A stretch of 39,741 bases of DNA from Azospirillum tabaci (GCF_014596085.1 NZ_JACCJY010000045.1:1-39741); one strand, 5' to 3'. Positions 8,369-16,421 are shown, counted from the stretch's first letter. The notes: generated from the sequence alone by a model not told the origin. Made by a program: numbers and translations.

Positions 8369-11050
8369 ATGTCTAGGCTGTCCTCTCCGCTCAACGCCGC
8401 CGGAGCCGCCTATCTCGAAGCGTTGCAGGAACGTTTCCGCGAGGACCCCGCGTCGGTGGACGTGAGCTGGCGCGCCGTCTTCCAGATCCTGGACGAGCTG
8501 GGCGCCGTTCCCGCCGGGGCACCGCCGGGCGGTCCGGCCGGCGATCCGACGGTTCCGCTGCGGCAGGAGGAAATCCGCCAGCGCGGCCACGCCGCCGCCG
8601 CCCTCGACCCGCTGGGCCGCGCCGCGCCTCCCGCATCCTCCGCGTCCGAGGACGCTGAAACCGCGCGCCTGCGCCGGCTTTACCAGGGCACGCTGACGCT
8701 GGAGACCGCGCACATCGACGATCCGGCCCTGCGCTCCTGGCTGCGCAACGCCTATGAGGGGGCGGAGACCGCTCCGCCGGCCGAGGCGCGCCGCCGTGCG
8801 CTGGCGCTGCTGACCGCGGCGGAGGAGTTCGAACGGCTGCTCGGCGTCCGCTACCCGACCAAGAAGCGCTTCGGGGCGGAAGGCATGGAGACGCTGATCC
8901 CGCTGCTCGACCGCATCCTCGCGGCGGCGGCGGCGGCGGGCGTCACCGAGGTGCAGGTCGGGACCATGCACCGCGGCCGGCTCAGCCTGATGGCCAACGC
9001 GCTGGGCAAGCCGCTGGTCGAGCTGTTCGCCGGCATCAAGGGCATGCACCCCTTCCTGGCCGACCCGCCGGTTCCCGCCGACGTGCCCTATCACATGGGG
9101 GTGGAGAGCACCCTGTCCTTCGGCGAGCGGTCGCTGGCCCTGACCCTGTCGCCCAACCCGTCGCATCTGGAGGCGATCAACCCGGTCACGCTGGGCCGCG
9201 CGCGGGCGCGCCAGGACCTGGAGCGGGCGCAGGGTGGCGACGCCAAGCGGGTGCTCTGCGTGCTGCTGCACACCGACGCCAGCGTGATCGGCCAGGGCAG
9301 CGTGACGGAGGCGCTGCAACTGTCCGGCGTTCCTGGCTTCACCGTCGCAGGCACCATCCACGTCATCGTCAACAACCAGATCGGCTTCACCACCGAGCGG
9401 GAGGAGGCGCGGACCTCGCTCCACTGCACCGGCCTGTGGAAAGCGGTGGACAGCCCCATCCTGCACGTCAACGCCGACGATCCCGATGCCGCCCTGCGCG
9501 CCGCCGACCTCGCCGTGGCCTTCCGGCAGACGCACGGGCGCGACGCGGTGATCGACCTCGTCGGCTACCGCCGCAACGGCCACAACGAGATCGACGAGCC
9601 GCGCTTCACCCAGCCGCTCGACTACAAGGCGATCGACGCCCACCCGCCGGCCCGCGCGCTCTACGCGAAGCGGCTGGCCGCCGACGGGCTGATTGGCCCC
9701 GAGGAGGCGGAGGCGCTGGCCGCCGGGCACAAGACCCGCTTCCAGGAGGCGCTGGCCGCGGCCTCCGACCACCGGCCGAACCACGACGGCTTTCCCGGCG
9801 GGCGCTGGACGCCCTTCGCCCCGGCCGGCGCGGTTCCCGCCGAACCGGACACCGGCATCGCCGACGACCGGCTGCGCGCGCTGCTGGCGGCGCTGGCCGC
9901 CATTCCCGACGGGCTCGCCGTGGACCGCAAGGTGGAGCGCGTCATCCGCCGCCGCGCCGAGGAGCCGCTGGACTGGGCGACCGGCGAGGCGCTGGCCTTC
10001 GCCACGCTGCTCGCCGAGGGGACGCCGGTGCGGCTGACCGGCCAGGACGTGGTGCGCGGCGCCTTCTCGCACCGCCATTTCGCGCTGACCGACACCGTCA
10101 CCGGGCGCCGCCACGTCAGCCTGAATCATCTGGGGGTGGAGCAGGCGCGGTTCGACGTGGTCAACAGCCCGCTGTCGGAATACGCCGTGCTCGGCTTCGA
10201 ATACGGCTACAGCCTGGAGCGGCCCGACGCGCTGGTGATCTGGGAGGCGCAGTTCGGCGACTTCGCCAACGGCGCGCAGATCATGATCGACCAGTTCATC
10301 GTCAGCGCCGAGGACAAGTGGCGCCAGCCCTCCGGCCTCGTCATCCTGCTGCCGCACGGGCTGGAGGGGCAGGGGCCGGAGCATTCCTCCGCCCGGCCGG
10401 AGCGTTTCCTCCAGATGGCGGCGCGCGACAACATCCGCGTCGCCCACCCCTCCACCCCGGCCAACTACTTCCACCTGCTGCGCCGGCAGATGCTGCGCCG
10501 CGACCGCAAGCCGCTGGTGGTGCTGAGCCCGAAGACGCTGCTGCGCCTGCCCGCCGCCGTGTCGACGCTGGCCGAACTTGCGCCGGGCACCGCCTTCCAG
10601 CCGGTCATCGCCACCGCCGGGGTGCGGGTCGAGCGCATCCTGCTGTGCAGCGGCAAGCTGGCCTATGAGCTGGAGCGCGAACGGGCCGAGCGCGGACCCG
10701 AAACCGGTGCCGACGCGGTGGCGGTGGTCCGGCTGGAAATGCTGTATCCTCTGCCCGACGCCGCGCTGTCGGCGCTGTTCCGCCGCTGGCCGGGCGCGTC
10801 CTGCGCCTGGGTGCAGGAGGAGCCGTGCAATCTCGGCGCGTGGACCTACCTGGACCGCCGTCTGGAGGCGTTGCGCGCGGCCGCCGGCTGCGCCGAGCCG
10901 CGCGTCGCCTGCGTGGCCCGCGACGAGGCGGCCTCGCCCGCCGGCAGCTTCCACGGCGACCACGAGGCCGACCAGCGCCGGCTGGTGGAGCAGGCCTTCG
11001 CCGGGATCGCCGCGTCCCTCCCGCCCCGCGAGACCATCGCGGCGGACTGA
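8369..11050 (+). CDS. Divergent 2-oxoglutarate dehydrogenase-type E1 component (thiamine-diphosphate 2-oxo acid dehydrogenase)
   Basis: An 893-residue paralogue of SucA, slightly short for the family (about 930-985). The N-terminus NAAGAAYLEALQERFREDP matches the SucA segment that contacts partner subunits. Core family motifs are present: HRGRL (His201), DVPYHMG (His242), NPSHLE, GQGSVTEAL, NNQIGF (335-340), HVNADDP, GHNEIDEPRFTQP and GQGPEHSSARPERFLQM. Several family-constant positions are changed: HGDA is HTDA (Thr302), HRGRLN is HRGRLS (Ser206), and the YCTD segment reads HCTG (His352, Gly355). It probably decarboxylates a 2-oxo dicarboxylate other than 2-oxoglutarate, borrowing E2 and E3 encoded elsewhere. 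The ATG at 8369 is preferred over GTG 8360; neither has a strong ribosome site. mcd follows after 42 bp. Confidence 0.85.
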   Translation: MSRLSSPLNAAGAAYLEALQERFREDPASVDVSWRAVFQILDELGAVPAGAPPGGPAGDPTVPLRQEEIRQRGHAAAALDPLGRAAPPASSASEDAETARLRRLYQGTLTLETAHIDDPALRSWLRNAYEGAETAPPAEARRRALALLTAAEEFERLLGVRYPTKKRFGAEGMETLIPLLDRILAAAAAAGVTEVQVGTMHRGRLSLMANALGKPLVELFAGIKGMHPFLADPPVPADVPYHMGVESTLSFGERSLALTLSPNPSHLEAINPVTLGRARARQDLERAQGGDAKRVLCVLLHTDASVIGQGSVTEALQLSGVPGFTVAGTIHVIVNNQIGFTTEREEARTSLHCTGLWKAVDSPILHVNADDPDAALRAADLAVAFRQTHGRDAVIDLVGYRRNGHNEIDEPRFTQPLDYKAIDAHPPARALYAKRLAADGLIGPEEAEALAAGHKTRFQEALAAASDHRPNHDGFPGGRWTPFAPAGAVPAEPDTGIADDRLRALLAALAAIPDGLAVDRKVERVIRRRAEEPLDWATGEALAFATLLAEGTPVRLTGQDVVRGAFSHRHFALTDTVTGRRHVSLNHLGVEQARFDVVNSPLSEYAVLGFEYGYSLERPDALVIWEAQFGDFANGAQIMIDQFIVSAEDKWRQPSGLVILLPHGLEGQGPEHSSARPERFLQMAARDNIRVAHPSTPANYFHLLRRQMLRRDRKPLVVLSPKTLLRLPAAVSTLAELAPGTAFQPVIATAGVRVERILLCSGKLAYELERERAERGPETGADAVAVVRLEMLYPLPDAALSALFRRWPGASCAWVQEEPCNLGAWTYLDRRLEALRAAAGCAEPRVACVARDEAASPAGSFHGDHEADQRRLVEQAFAGIAASLPPRETIAAD

Positions 11051-11092
11051 GCAAGAACAACACCAAAACAACACGCACCGAGGAAACCCGCC

Positions 11093-12793
11093 ATGTCGTC
11101 CACACCAACCTCCAACGGCCCGCTTCCGCTGTCTGATCTGCTGCCCGACCTGCTGTCCACCACGGCGGCGGCGCTCGACGCGGTGGCGCGGCTGGCCGAG
11201 GCCGCCGAGCGCGGCGTCGCCGCGCTGGTGGCGCCGGACGGGCGCGTCGATGCGGCGGCGCTCGACCGCCATCAGGTAGCGGCGCACGGCTTCGCCTGGG
11301 TGGCGACCTACGCCGAGGCGCTGCGCCAGATGCAGGGCTGGGCGGAGCGGCTGGACCGCGCCGGCCGGCTGGGCGAGCTTGAGGCCTGCATGCTCCAGGC
11401 CGCCTTCGGCGAGTATCTGGCCCAGCTCGACGGCGGCTTGGCGATGAGTCAGGGCGAGATCGTCCGCCCCGCCGATTTCGGGCTGGACGACGCGGAGCGC
11501 GCCGCCTTCCGCACCGAGGCGGTGCGCCGGCTGATCGCCGCCGGCAACGCCTCCGCCCTGCGGCTGCGCATCGCCGAACTGCTGGCCGACGCGCTGCACG
11601 GGGGCGGCTTCGGCGAGGCGGCGCTGGAGGACGAGGCGCTCGACATGGTGCGCGAGCAGTTCCGCCGCTTCGTTGCCGACGTGGTGGAGCCGCACGCCCA
11701 CGAGTGGCACCTCAAGGACGAGCTGATCCCGATGCCGGTCGTCGAGCAGATGGCCGAGATGGGCGTCTTCGGCCTGACCGTGCCGGAGGAGGACGGCGGG
11801 CTCGGCATGGGCAAGCTCGCCATGTGCGTGGTGACGGAGGAGCTGTCGCGCGGCTACATCGGCGTCGGCTCGCTCGGCACCCGTGCGGAGATCGCCGCCG
11901 AGCTGATCCGCCTGGGCGGCACCGCCGAGCAGCGGGCGCGCTGGCTGCCGCGCATCGCGTCCGGCGAAATCCTGCCGACCGCCGTCTTCACCGAGCCCAA
12001 CACCGGCTCCGACCTGGGCAGCCTGCGCACCCGCGCCGTGCTGGATGGCGACACCTACCGCGTCACCGGGGCGAAGACCTGGATCACCCACGGCAGCCGC
12101 TCCGATCTGATGACCCTGCTGGTGCGCACCGATCCGGACGCCCCCGGCTACCGCGGCCTGTCGATGCTGCTCGCCGAGAAGCCGCGCGGCACCGAGGCGG
12201 ACCCCTTCCCGGCCGAGGGCATGAGCGGCGGCGAGATCCCGGTGCTCGGCTATCGCGGCATGAAGGAGTACGAGATCGGCTTCGACGGCTTCGCGGTGCC
12301 GCGCGGCAACCTGCTCGGCGGCGTCGAGGGCCAGGGCTTCAAGCAGCTGATGGCAACCTTCGAATCCGCCCGCGTGCAGACCGCCGCCCGCGCCGTCGGG
12401 GTGGCGCAGAACGCGATGGAGCTTGGCCTGCGCTACGCCCAGGAGCGCGTCCAGTTCGGCCGCCCGCTCGCCGCCTTCCCGCGCGTCGCCGGCAAGATCG
12501 CCTGGATGGCCGTGGAGACGATGATCGCCCGCCAGCTCACCTATTTCGCCGCGCGCGAGAAGGACAGCGACCGCCGCTGCGACATCGAGGCCGGCATGGC
12601 GAAGCTGCTGGCCGCGCGCGTCGCTTGGTCGAACGCCGACAACGCGGTGCAGATCCATGGCGGCAACGGCTATGCCGTCGAGTATCCGATCAGCCGTGTG
12701 CTGTGCGACGCCCGCATCCTGAATATTTTCGAAGGGGCGGCGGAAATCCAGGCCCAGGTTGTGGCGCGCGGACTTCTCACCCGGCGCAATTGA
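11093..12793 (+). CDS. mcd: (2S)-methylsuccinyl-CoA dehydrogenase
   Basis: A 566-residue acyl-CoA dehydrogenase with the roughly 150-residue N-terminal extension that distinguishes Mcd, the ethylmalonyl-CoA-pathway enzyme. Mcd oxidises (2S)-methylsuccinyl-CoA to mesaconyl-C1-CoA with FAD, passing electrons to ETF. Diagnostic stretches are HGFAWVATYAEALRQM and MSQGEIVRPADFGL in the extension, then FTEPNTGSDLGSLRTRAV, GAKTWITHGSRSDLMTLL and YRGMKEYEIGFDGF. The catalytic base is Glu547 in NIFEGAAEIQAQV. The ATG has GAGGAAA upstream and lies 42 bp after the E1-like gene, so both are probably co-transcribed. Ccr, ethylmalonyl-CoA mutase and mesaconyl-C1-CoA hydratase genes are not in the window. 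The call is from remembered family sequence; a divergent paralogue with a different branched substrate is possible. Confidence 0.88.
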   Translation: MSSTPTSNGPLPLSDLLPDLLSTTAAALDAVARLAEAAERGVAALVAPDGRVDAAALDRHQVAAHGFAWVATYAEALRQMQGWAERLDRAGRLGELEACMLQAAFGEYLAQLDGGLAMSQGEIVRPADFGLDDAERAAFRTEAVRRLIAAGNASALRLRIAELLADALHGGGFGEAALEDEALDMVREQFRRFVADVVEPHAHEWHLKDELIPMPVVEQMAEMGVFGLTVPEEDGGLGMGKLAMCVVTEELSRGYIGVGSLGTRAEIAAELIRLGGTAEQRARWLPRIASGEILPTAVFTEPNTGSDLGSLRTRAVLDGDTYRVTGAKTWITHGSRSDLMTLLVRTDPDAPGYRGLSMLLAEKPRGTEADPFPAEGMSGGEIPVLGYRGMKEYEIGFDGFAVPRGNLLGGVEGQGFKQLMATFESARVQTAARAVGVAQNAMELGLRYAQERVQFGRPLAAFPRVAGKIAWMAVETMIARQLTYFAAREKDSDRRCDIEAGMAKLLAARVAWSNADNAVQIHGGNGYAVEYPISRVLCDARILNIFEGAAEIQAQVVARGLLTRRN

Positions 12794-12805
12794 CCGCGAG
12801 ACGCG

Positions 12806-12843
12806 GCGGAGGGCCGGGCAGGACTGACCTGCCCGGACTCCGC
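12806..12843 (+). terminator. Hairpin terminator after mcd
   Basis: A perfect 9-bp stem CCGGGCAGG-ACTGA-CCTGCCCGG, extended by GCGGAG pairing with CTCCGC across a small internal loop. It begins 13 bp after the mcd stop. Only a weak T-containing stretch follows (TTGTATCATA), so it may be an imperfect or factor-assisted terminator. It separates mcd from the lysR gene. Confidence 0.6.
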
Positions 12844-12904
12844 TTGTATCATACCAGAGTATTCGCTATCCGACCTGGAGGCCGAACGACGAGACCTGCC
12901 CGCG

Positions 12905-13864
12905 ATGGAACTTCTGGAACTGCGCTACTTTGTTCAGGTGGCCGACCTTGGCAGTTTTTCCAAGGCGTCGGTCAAGCTTGGCATCACCCAGCCGGCGCTC
13001 AGCCGGCAGGTCCAGAAGCTGGAGCACGAGCTGCGCACCAGCCTGTTCTACCGCCATGGGCGCGGCGTCTCGCTGACCCAGCAGGGGCGCAAGCTTTATG
13101 ACGTGGTGCGCCATCTGCTGGGCGCGCTGTCGGAGATCAAGGAGGAAATCCAGGACCAGTCGGAACGGCTGACCGGTTCCGTCACGCTGGGTCTCCCCCC
13201 ATCGATCTGCGCCACGCTGGGGGCGCCGCTGGCCCGCCGCTTCCACGAGAACTATCCCGACGCCACGCTGCGCATCCACGAGGTGTTCAGCGGCACGCTG
13301 CTGGAATGGGTCGAGGGCGGGCGGCTCGACCTCGCCGTGCTCTACGACGCCCGGCGCGGGCGCAGCATGCTGTCCTCGCCGCTGCTCGTGGAGAATCTGC
13401 TGCTCGTCCAGTCCGCCAAGGACGCGGTGGCCGGCGACGACGGGCCGATCGAGGTGGAGACGCTGGGCGGTCTGCGCTTCGTCCTTCCGGGGCTGGAGAA
13501 TGGCCTGCGCCGGGTGGTCGACGCGGCGGTGCGGCGGGCCGACATCGACCTTCAGGTCGACATGGAGATCGATTCCGTCACCGCCATCAAGCAGCTGGTG
13601 GAGGAGGGCATGGGCTCGACCATCCTGCCCTTCGGCGCCGTCCATCGCGAGGTGCGCCAGGGCCGGCTGATCGCCCGCGAGGTCAGCTCGAAGGACATGC
13701 ACGCCATGCTCGTCACCGCGACGCCGCTGCACCAGCCGGTGTCGAAGGCGACGCGCGCCCTGCTGCGGCTGATCCACGCCGAGGTGGCGAAATGCGTCGC
13801 CAACGGCGTGCTGAAGGGCAAGGTCGTCGCCCCCGGCAGCGCCGGGGAGAACAGCGCCCCCTGA
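12905..13864 (+). CDS. LysR-family transcriptional regulator
   Basis: A 319-residue LTTR. The N-terminal winged helix-turn-helix covers about residues 1-60 (MELLELRYFVQVADLGSFSK, then ASVKLGITQPALSRQVQKLE). A linker helix and a periplasmic-binding-protein-like effector domain (about 90-300) follow. The start at the MELLELRYF methionine is typical for LysR proteins, although the best GGAGG lies about 25 nt upstream. It sits inside the E1-mcd-SDR-mct cluster, in the same direction, between the hairpin after mcd and the SDR. It is the obvious candidate regulator of the cluster; the co-inducer is unknown. Confidence 0.9.
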   Translation: MELLELRYFVQVADLGSFSKASVKLGITQPALSRQVQKLEHELRTSLFYRHGRGVSLTQQGRKLYDVVRHLLGALSEIKEEIQDQSERLTGSVTLGLPPSICATLGAPLARRFHENYPDATLRIHEVFSGTLLEWVEGGRLDLAVLYDARRGRSMLSSPLLVENLLLVQSAKDAVAGDDGPIEVETLGGLRFVLPGLENGLRRVVDAAVRRADIDLQVDMEIDSVTAIKQLVEEGMGSTILPFGAVHREVRQGRLIAREVSSKDMHAMLVTATPLHQPVSKATRALLRLIHAEVAKCVANGVLKGKVVAPGSAGENSAP

Positions 13865-13909
13865 CCCGCGGTGCATGATCCGTTGTGCATGACACGGCTG
13901 TGCGGGCTG

Positions 13910-13937
13910 ATAGCAGCTATGACGGATGGTCCATAGC
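13910..13937. promoter_or_regulatory. Candidate LysR-type operator upstream of the SDR gene
   Basis: ATAGC-A-GCTAT forms a perfect short dyad (13910-13920). GCTATG then pairs with CATAGC at 13932-13937 across 10 bp, giving three related half-sites on one face. A direct repeat GTGCATGA lies just before, at 13871-13878 and 13885-13892. The distance to the SDR start (63 bp from the right edge) suits an LTTR activation site. Binding is inferred only. Confidence 0.4.
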
Positions 13938-13999
13938 ACGGCCGGTGCGGCGCGGATAGCCTCCCCATCACCACATAATCCCTTGGGGAGGAAACAAGA

Positions 14000-14752
14000 A
14001 TGACGAAGCGTCTGGACGGCAAGGTCGCCCTGATCACCGGTGCGGCGCAGGGGCTGGGCCTCGCGATGGCCGAGACCTTCGTGCGCGAGGGCGCCCGCGT
14101 GGCGGTCGTGGACATCAACGGCGACGCCGCCAAGGCGGTCGCGGAGCGTCTGGGCGAGTCCGCCGTCGGCATCGCCGCCAACGTGACCCGCATGGCCGAC
14201 GTCGAGATGACCATCGCCACCACCGTCGAGACGTTCGGGCGGCTCGACATCCTGGTCAACAACGCCGGCTCCACCCACGCCAACGGCCCGTTCGAGAACG
14301 TGACGGAAGAGGAGTTCGACCGCGTCTTCGCGCTGAACGTCAAGTCGATCTATCTCTATTCCAAAGCGGTCGTCGCGACCATGCGGGCGCAGAAGTCCGG
14401 CGTGATCCTGAATCTCGGTTCCACCGCCGGCCTGCGGCCGCGTCCGGGCTTGGTCTGGTACAACGCGACCAAGGGTGCCGTGCACAACATCACCAAGTCG
14501 CTGGCGCTGGAGCTGGCGCCCGACAACATCCGCGTCTGCGCGCTCGCCCCGGTCGCCACCGAGACGCCGCTGCTCGCCACCTTCATGGGCGGCGACACCC
14601 CGGAGAAGCGCGCGCGCATGATGGGCATCGTGCCGCTCGGCCGCCTGGGCCAGCCGACCGACGTTGCCAACGCCGCCCTCTACCTCGCGTCGGACGAGGC
14701 GGCCTTCCTGACCGGCGTGGTGCTGGAGATCGACGGCGGGCGTTGCGTGTAA
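14000..14752 (+). CDS. Short-chain dehydrogenase/reductase (classical SDR)
   Basis: A 250-residue classical SDR acting on a hydroxy/oxo substrate with NAD(P). The cofactor motif TGAAQGLG is at 14-21, with Asp38 after the second strand favouring NAD. NNAG is at 87-90, the catalytic Ser141, Tyr154 and Lys158 are in place, and the C-terminus ends in EIDGGRCV. The ribosome site GGGGAGGAAA precedes the ATG. It lies between the LysR gene and mct, so it is probably part of the same catabolic module, for example oxidising a hydroxy-acyl or hydroxy-acid intermediate. The exact substrate cannot be told. Confidence 0.88.
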   Translation: MTKRLDGKVALITGAAQGLGLAMAETFVREGARVAVVDINGDAAKAVAERLGESAVGIAANVTRMADVEMTIATTVETFGRLDILVNNAGSTHANGPFENVTEEEFDRVFALNVKSIYLYSKAVVATMRAQKSGVILNLGSTAGLRPRPGLVWYNATKGAVHNITKSLALELAPDNIRVCALAPVATETPLLATFMGGDTPEKRARMMGIVPLGRLGQPTDVANAALYLASDEAAFLTGVVLEIDGGRCV

Positions 14753-14769
14753 CCCGCATCGATCGTTAG

Positions 14770-14869
14770 CCCCCACCCCGACCCTCCCCCGCTGGGCGGG
14801 GGAGGGGGATTTTCGCGAGAGCGGCGGCAGTCCCCTCCCCTGCGAAGCGGGGGAGGGTTAGGGTGGGGG
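14770..14869. repeat. 100-bp MITE-like palindromic intergenic element, copy 2
   Basis: Second copy of the element at 3083-3182, same length and orientation, over 90% identical by eye. Terminal inverted repeats run CCCCCACCCCGACCCTCCCC and their complement. It lies between the SDR stop and the mct start and has no coding content. Its presence in two gaps of the same gene neighbourhood shows it is a dispersed family in this genome. Confidence 0.75.
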
Positions 14870-14910
14870 CACCCGTCCACCACGTTGTTTCCATCTGGAT
14901 CGAGACTCCC

Positions 14911-16116
14911 ATGTCCTCGCTTCTCTCCGATCTGCGCGTCGTCGAGGTGTCGGCCTTCATCGCCGCGCCGCTGGGCGGCATGACGCTGGCCCAGCTGGGC
15001 GCCGAGGTGATCCGCATCGACCCCATCGGCGGCAACATCGACTACCGCCGCTGGCCGGTGGCGCCGAACGGCACCAGCCTCTACTGGACCGCGTTGAACA
15101 AGGCGAAACGGTCGGTGACGTTGGCGCTCGACCGGCCGGAGGGGCGGGAGATCGCCCAGGCGATCATCACCGCCGCGGGCGAGAACGCGGGCTTCCTGCT
15201 GACCAACCTGCCGGCCAGCGGCTGGATGGGCTACGAGGCGCTGTCGGCCAAGCGCGACGACCTGATCATGCTGCGGCTGACCGGCAACCCGGACGGGTCG
15301 GCGGCGGTCGACTACACCGTCAACTGCGCCAGCGGCTTCCCGATGGCGACCGGCCGCGGCGGTGAGCCGGTGAACCATGTGCTGCCGGCCTGGGACGTCG
15401 CCGCCGGCCTCTATCTGGCGACCGGCCTGCTGGCGGCGGAGCGGCACCGCCGTCGCACCGGACGCGGGCAGGAGGTGACGGTGGCGCTGGCCGACGTGAT
15501 GCTGGCGACCGTCGGCAACCTCGGCTACCTCGCTGACGTCCGGGTCAACGGCGCCGTGCGGCCGCCGATGGGCAACGACCTCTACGGCGCCTACGGCCGC
15601 GACTTCGCCACCGCCGACGGGCGGCGGGCGATGGTCGTCGCCATCTCCAACCGCCAGTGGAAGGCGCTCGGCAAGGCGACCGGGCTGACCGAGCGGCTGG
15701 CGATGATCGGCCCGCTGATGGACGTGGACATGAACGACGAGGGCGGGCGCTTCCTGGCGCGCGACGCCATCTCCGCCGTGCTCGCCCCTTGGTTCGCCGC
15801 CCGCACCCTGTCCGAGGTGGAGAGCGCCTTCGCCGGGGCGGGCGTGCTGTGGGGGCCGTACCGGGATTTCGGCCAGCTGGTGGCGGAGGACGCGCGCTGC
15901 TCCACCGCCAACCCGCTGTTCCGCGAGGTCGAGCAGCCGGAGGTCGGTCCGCTGCTGGTTCCCGGCTCGCCCCTCGGCTTCCCCGGCCTGGGCGAGCGCA
16001 CCGACCACCGCCCGGCACCCGTGCTGGGGCAGGACACCGACGCGGTGCTGGCCGACCTGCTCGGCCTGCCGTCCGCCGAGATCGGCCGCCTGCACGACGC
16101 CGGCATCGTCGCCTGA
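14911..16116 (+). CDS. mct: 2-methylfumaryl-CoA isomerase (mesaconyl-CoA C1-C4 CoA transferase)
   Basis: A 401-residue family III CoA-transferase, strikingly close to Chloroflexus Mct along its length. Matching stretches include FIAAPLGGMTLAQLGAEVIR, DPIGG, LNKAKRS, YTVN, VNHVLPAWD, GLLAAERHRR, NDLYGAYGRDF, QWKALGKATGLTE, MPGSPL-like VPGSPLGF and the tail AEIGRLHDAGIVA. The enzyme moves CoA within mesaconyl-CoA from C1 to C4, as in the 3-hydroxypropionate bicycle. The candidate nucleophile is Asp195 in ALADVML. The ATG at 14911 matches the family start; an upstream in-frame methionine inside the repeat edge is rejected. Its natural donor substrate is the product of the Mcd encoded two genes upstream. 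A mesaconyl-C4-CoA hydratase is not visible nearby. Confidence 0.88.
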   Translation: MSSLLSDLRVVEVSAFIAAPLGGMTLAQLGAEVIRIDPIGGNIDYRRWPVAPNGTSLYWTALNKAKRSVTLALDRPEGREIAQAIITAAGENAGFLLTNLPASGWMGYEALSAKRDDLIMLRLTGNPDGSAAVDYTVNCASGFPMATGRGGEPVNHVLPAWDVAAGLYLATGLLAAERHRRRTGRGQEVTVALADVMLATVGNLGYLADVRVNGAVRPPMGNDLYGAYGRDFATADGRRAMVVAISNRQWKALGKATGLTERLAMIGPLMDVDMNDEGGRFLARDAISAVLAPWFAARTLSEVESAFAGAGVLWGPYRDFGQLVAEDARCSTANPLFREVEQPEVGPLLVPGSPLGFPGLGERTDHRPAPVLGQDTDAVLADLLGLPSAEIGRLHDAGIVA

Positions 16117-16168
16117 CCATGTGAGCGGGGCGAGACGACCGGCGCGTGGGGGTGTTGGTGAGGCTTAC

Positions 16169-16189
16169 GGCGGGCCGCATCGGCCCGCC
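16169..16189 (+). terminator. Hairpin after mct
   Basis: GGCGGGCC pairs perfectly with GGCCCGCC across a 5-nt loop, 52 bp after the mct stop and 20 bp before the small ORF. No T-tract follows. It could end the mct transcript or sit in the leader of the small gene. Confidence 0.45.
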
Positions 16190-16209
16190 TCATGCCGGAG
16201 GATGACGCG

Positions 16210-16365
16210 ATGGGCGACAACCGCAACACCGACTCCCAACCGCAAGCCGAGAACGACCGCGCGACCGGCAAGCCCAAGGAGCAGCCGGGGGCGAGCAAGG
16301 ACGAGATGACGAAGGCGCAGGAGGACGCCGCGCGGGAGCGCGCGGAAAAAGGCGGCTATCAGTGA
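16210..16365 (+). CDS. Small hydrophilic, probably disordered protein (51 aa)
   Basis: An ORF of 51 residues starting MGDNRNTDSQPQAENDR and ending AEKGGYQ. GGAGG lies 8 nt before the ATG. The product is almost free of hydrophobic residues and rich in Asp, Glu, Lys, Gln and Ala, with a middle part (KDEMTKAQEDAARERAEKG) that could form a charged helix. It resembles in composition small stress-related or disordered alphaproteobacterial proteins, but I do not recognise a family. The good ribosome site and lack of competing frames support expression. Confidence 0.6.
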   Translation: MGDNRNTDSQPQAENDRATGKPKEQPGASKDEMTKAQEDAARERAEKGGYQ

Positions 16366-16421
16366 CGGGCGTTTGATGATCGGCGCCGTCCGGTCCCGCT
16401 GAACGGCAACGGTCCGCGAGT

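Noticed and set aside
8369..11050. Interpreting the E1-like gene as the normal sucA
   Set aside because: There is no sucB/lpd or TCA-cycle context, and several family-constant residues are changed. It is more likely a specialised paralogue.
8345..12658. A 1437-codon open frame opposite the E1-like and mcd genes
   Set aside because: Its composition (Gln, His, Arg, Gly-rich, no motifs) is typical of a high-GC shadow frame. The plus strand carries two clear enzymes.
14863..14910. Upstream ATG extending mct by 16 residues
   Set aside because: It starts inside the end of the 100-bp repeat and adds residues absent from the remembered Mct N-terminus; ATG 14911 gives the family start.
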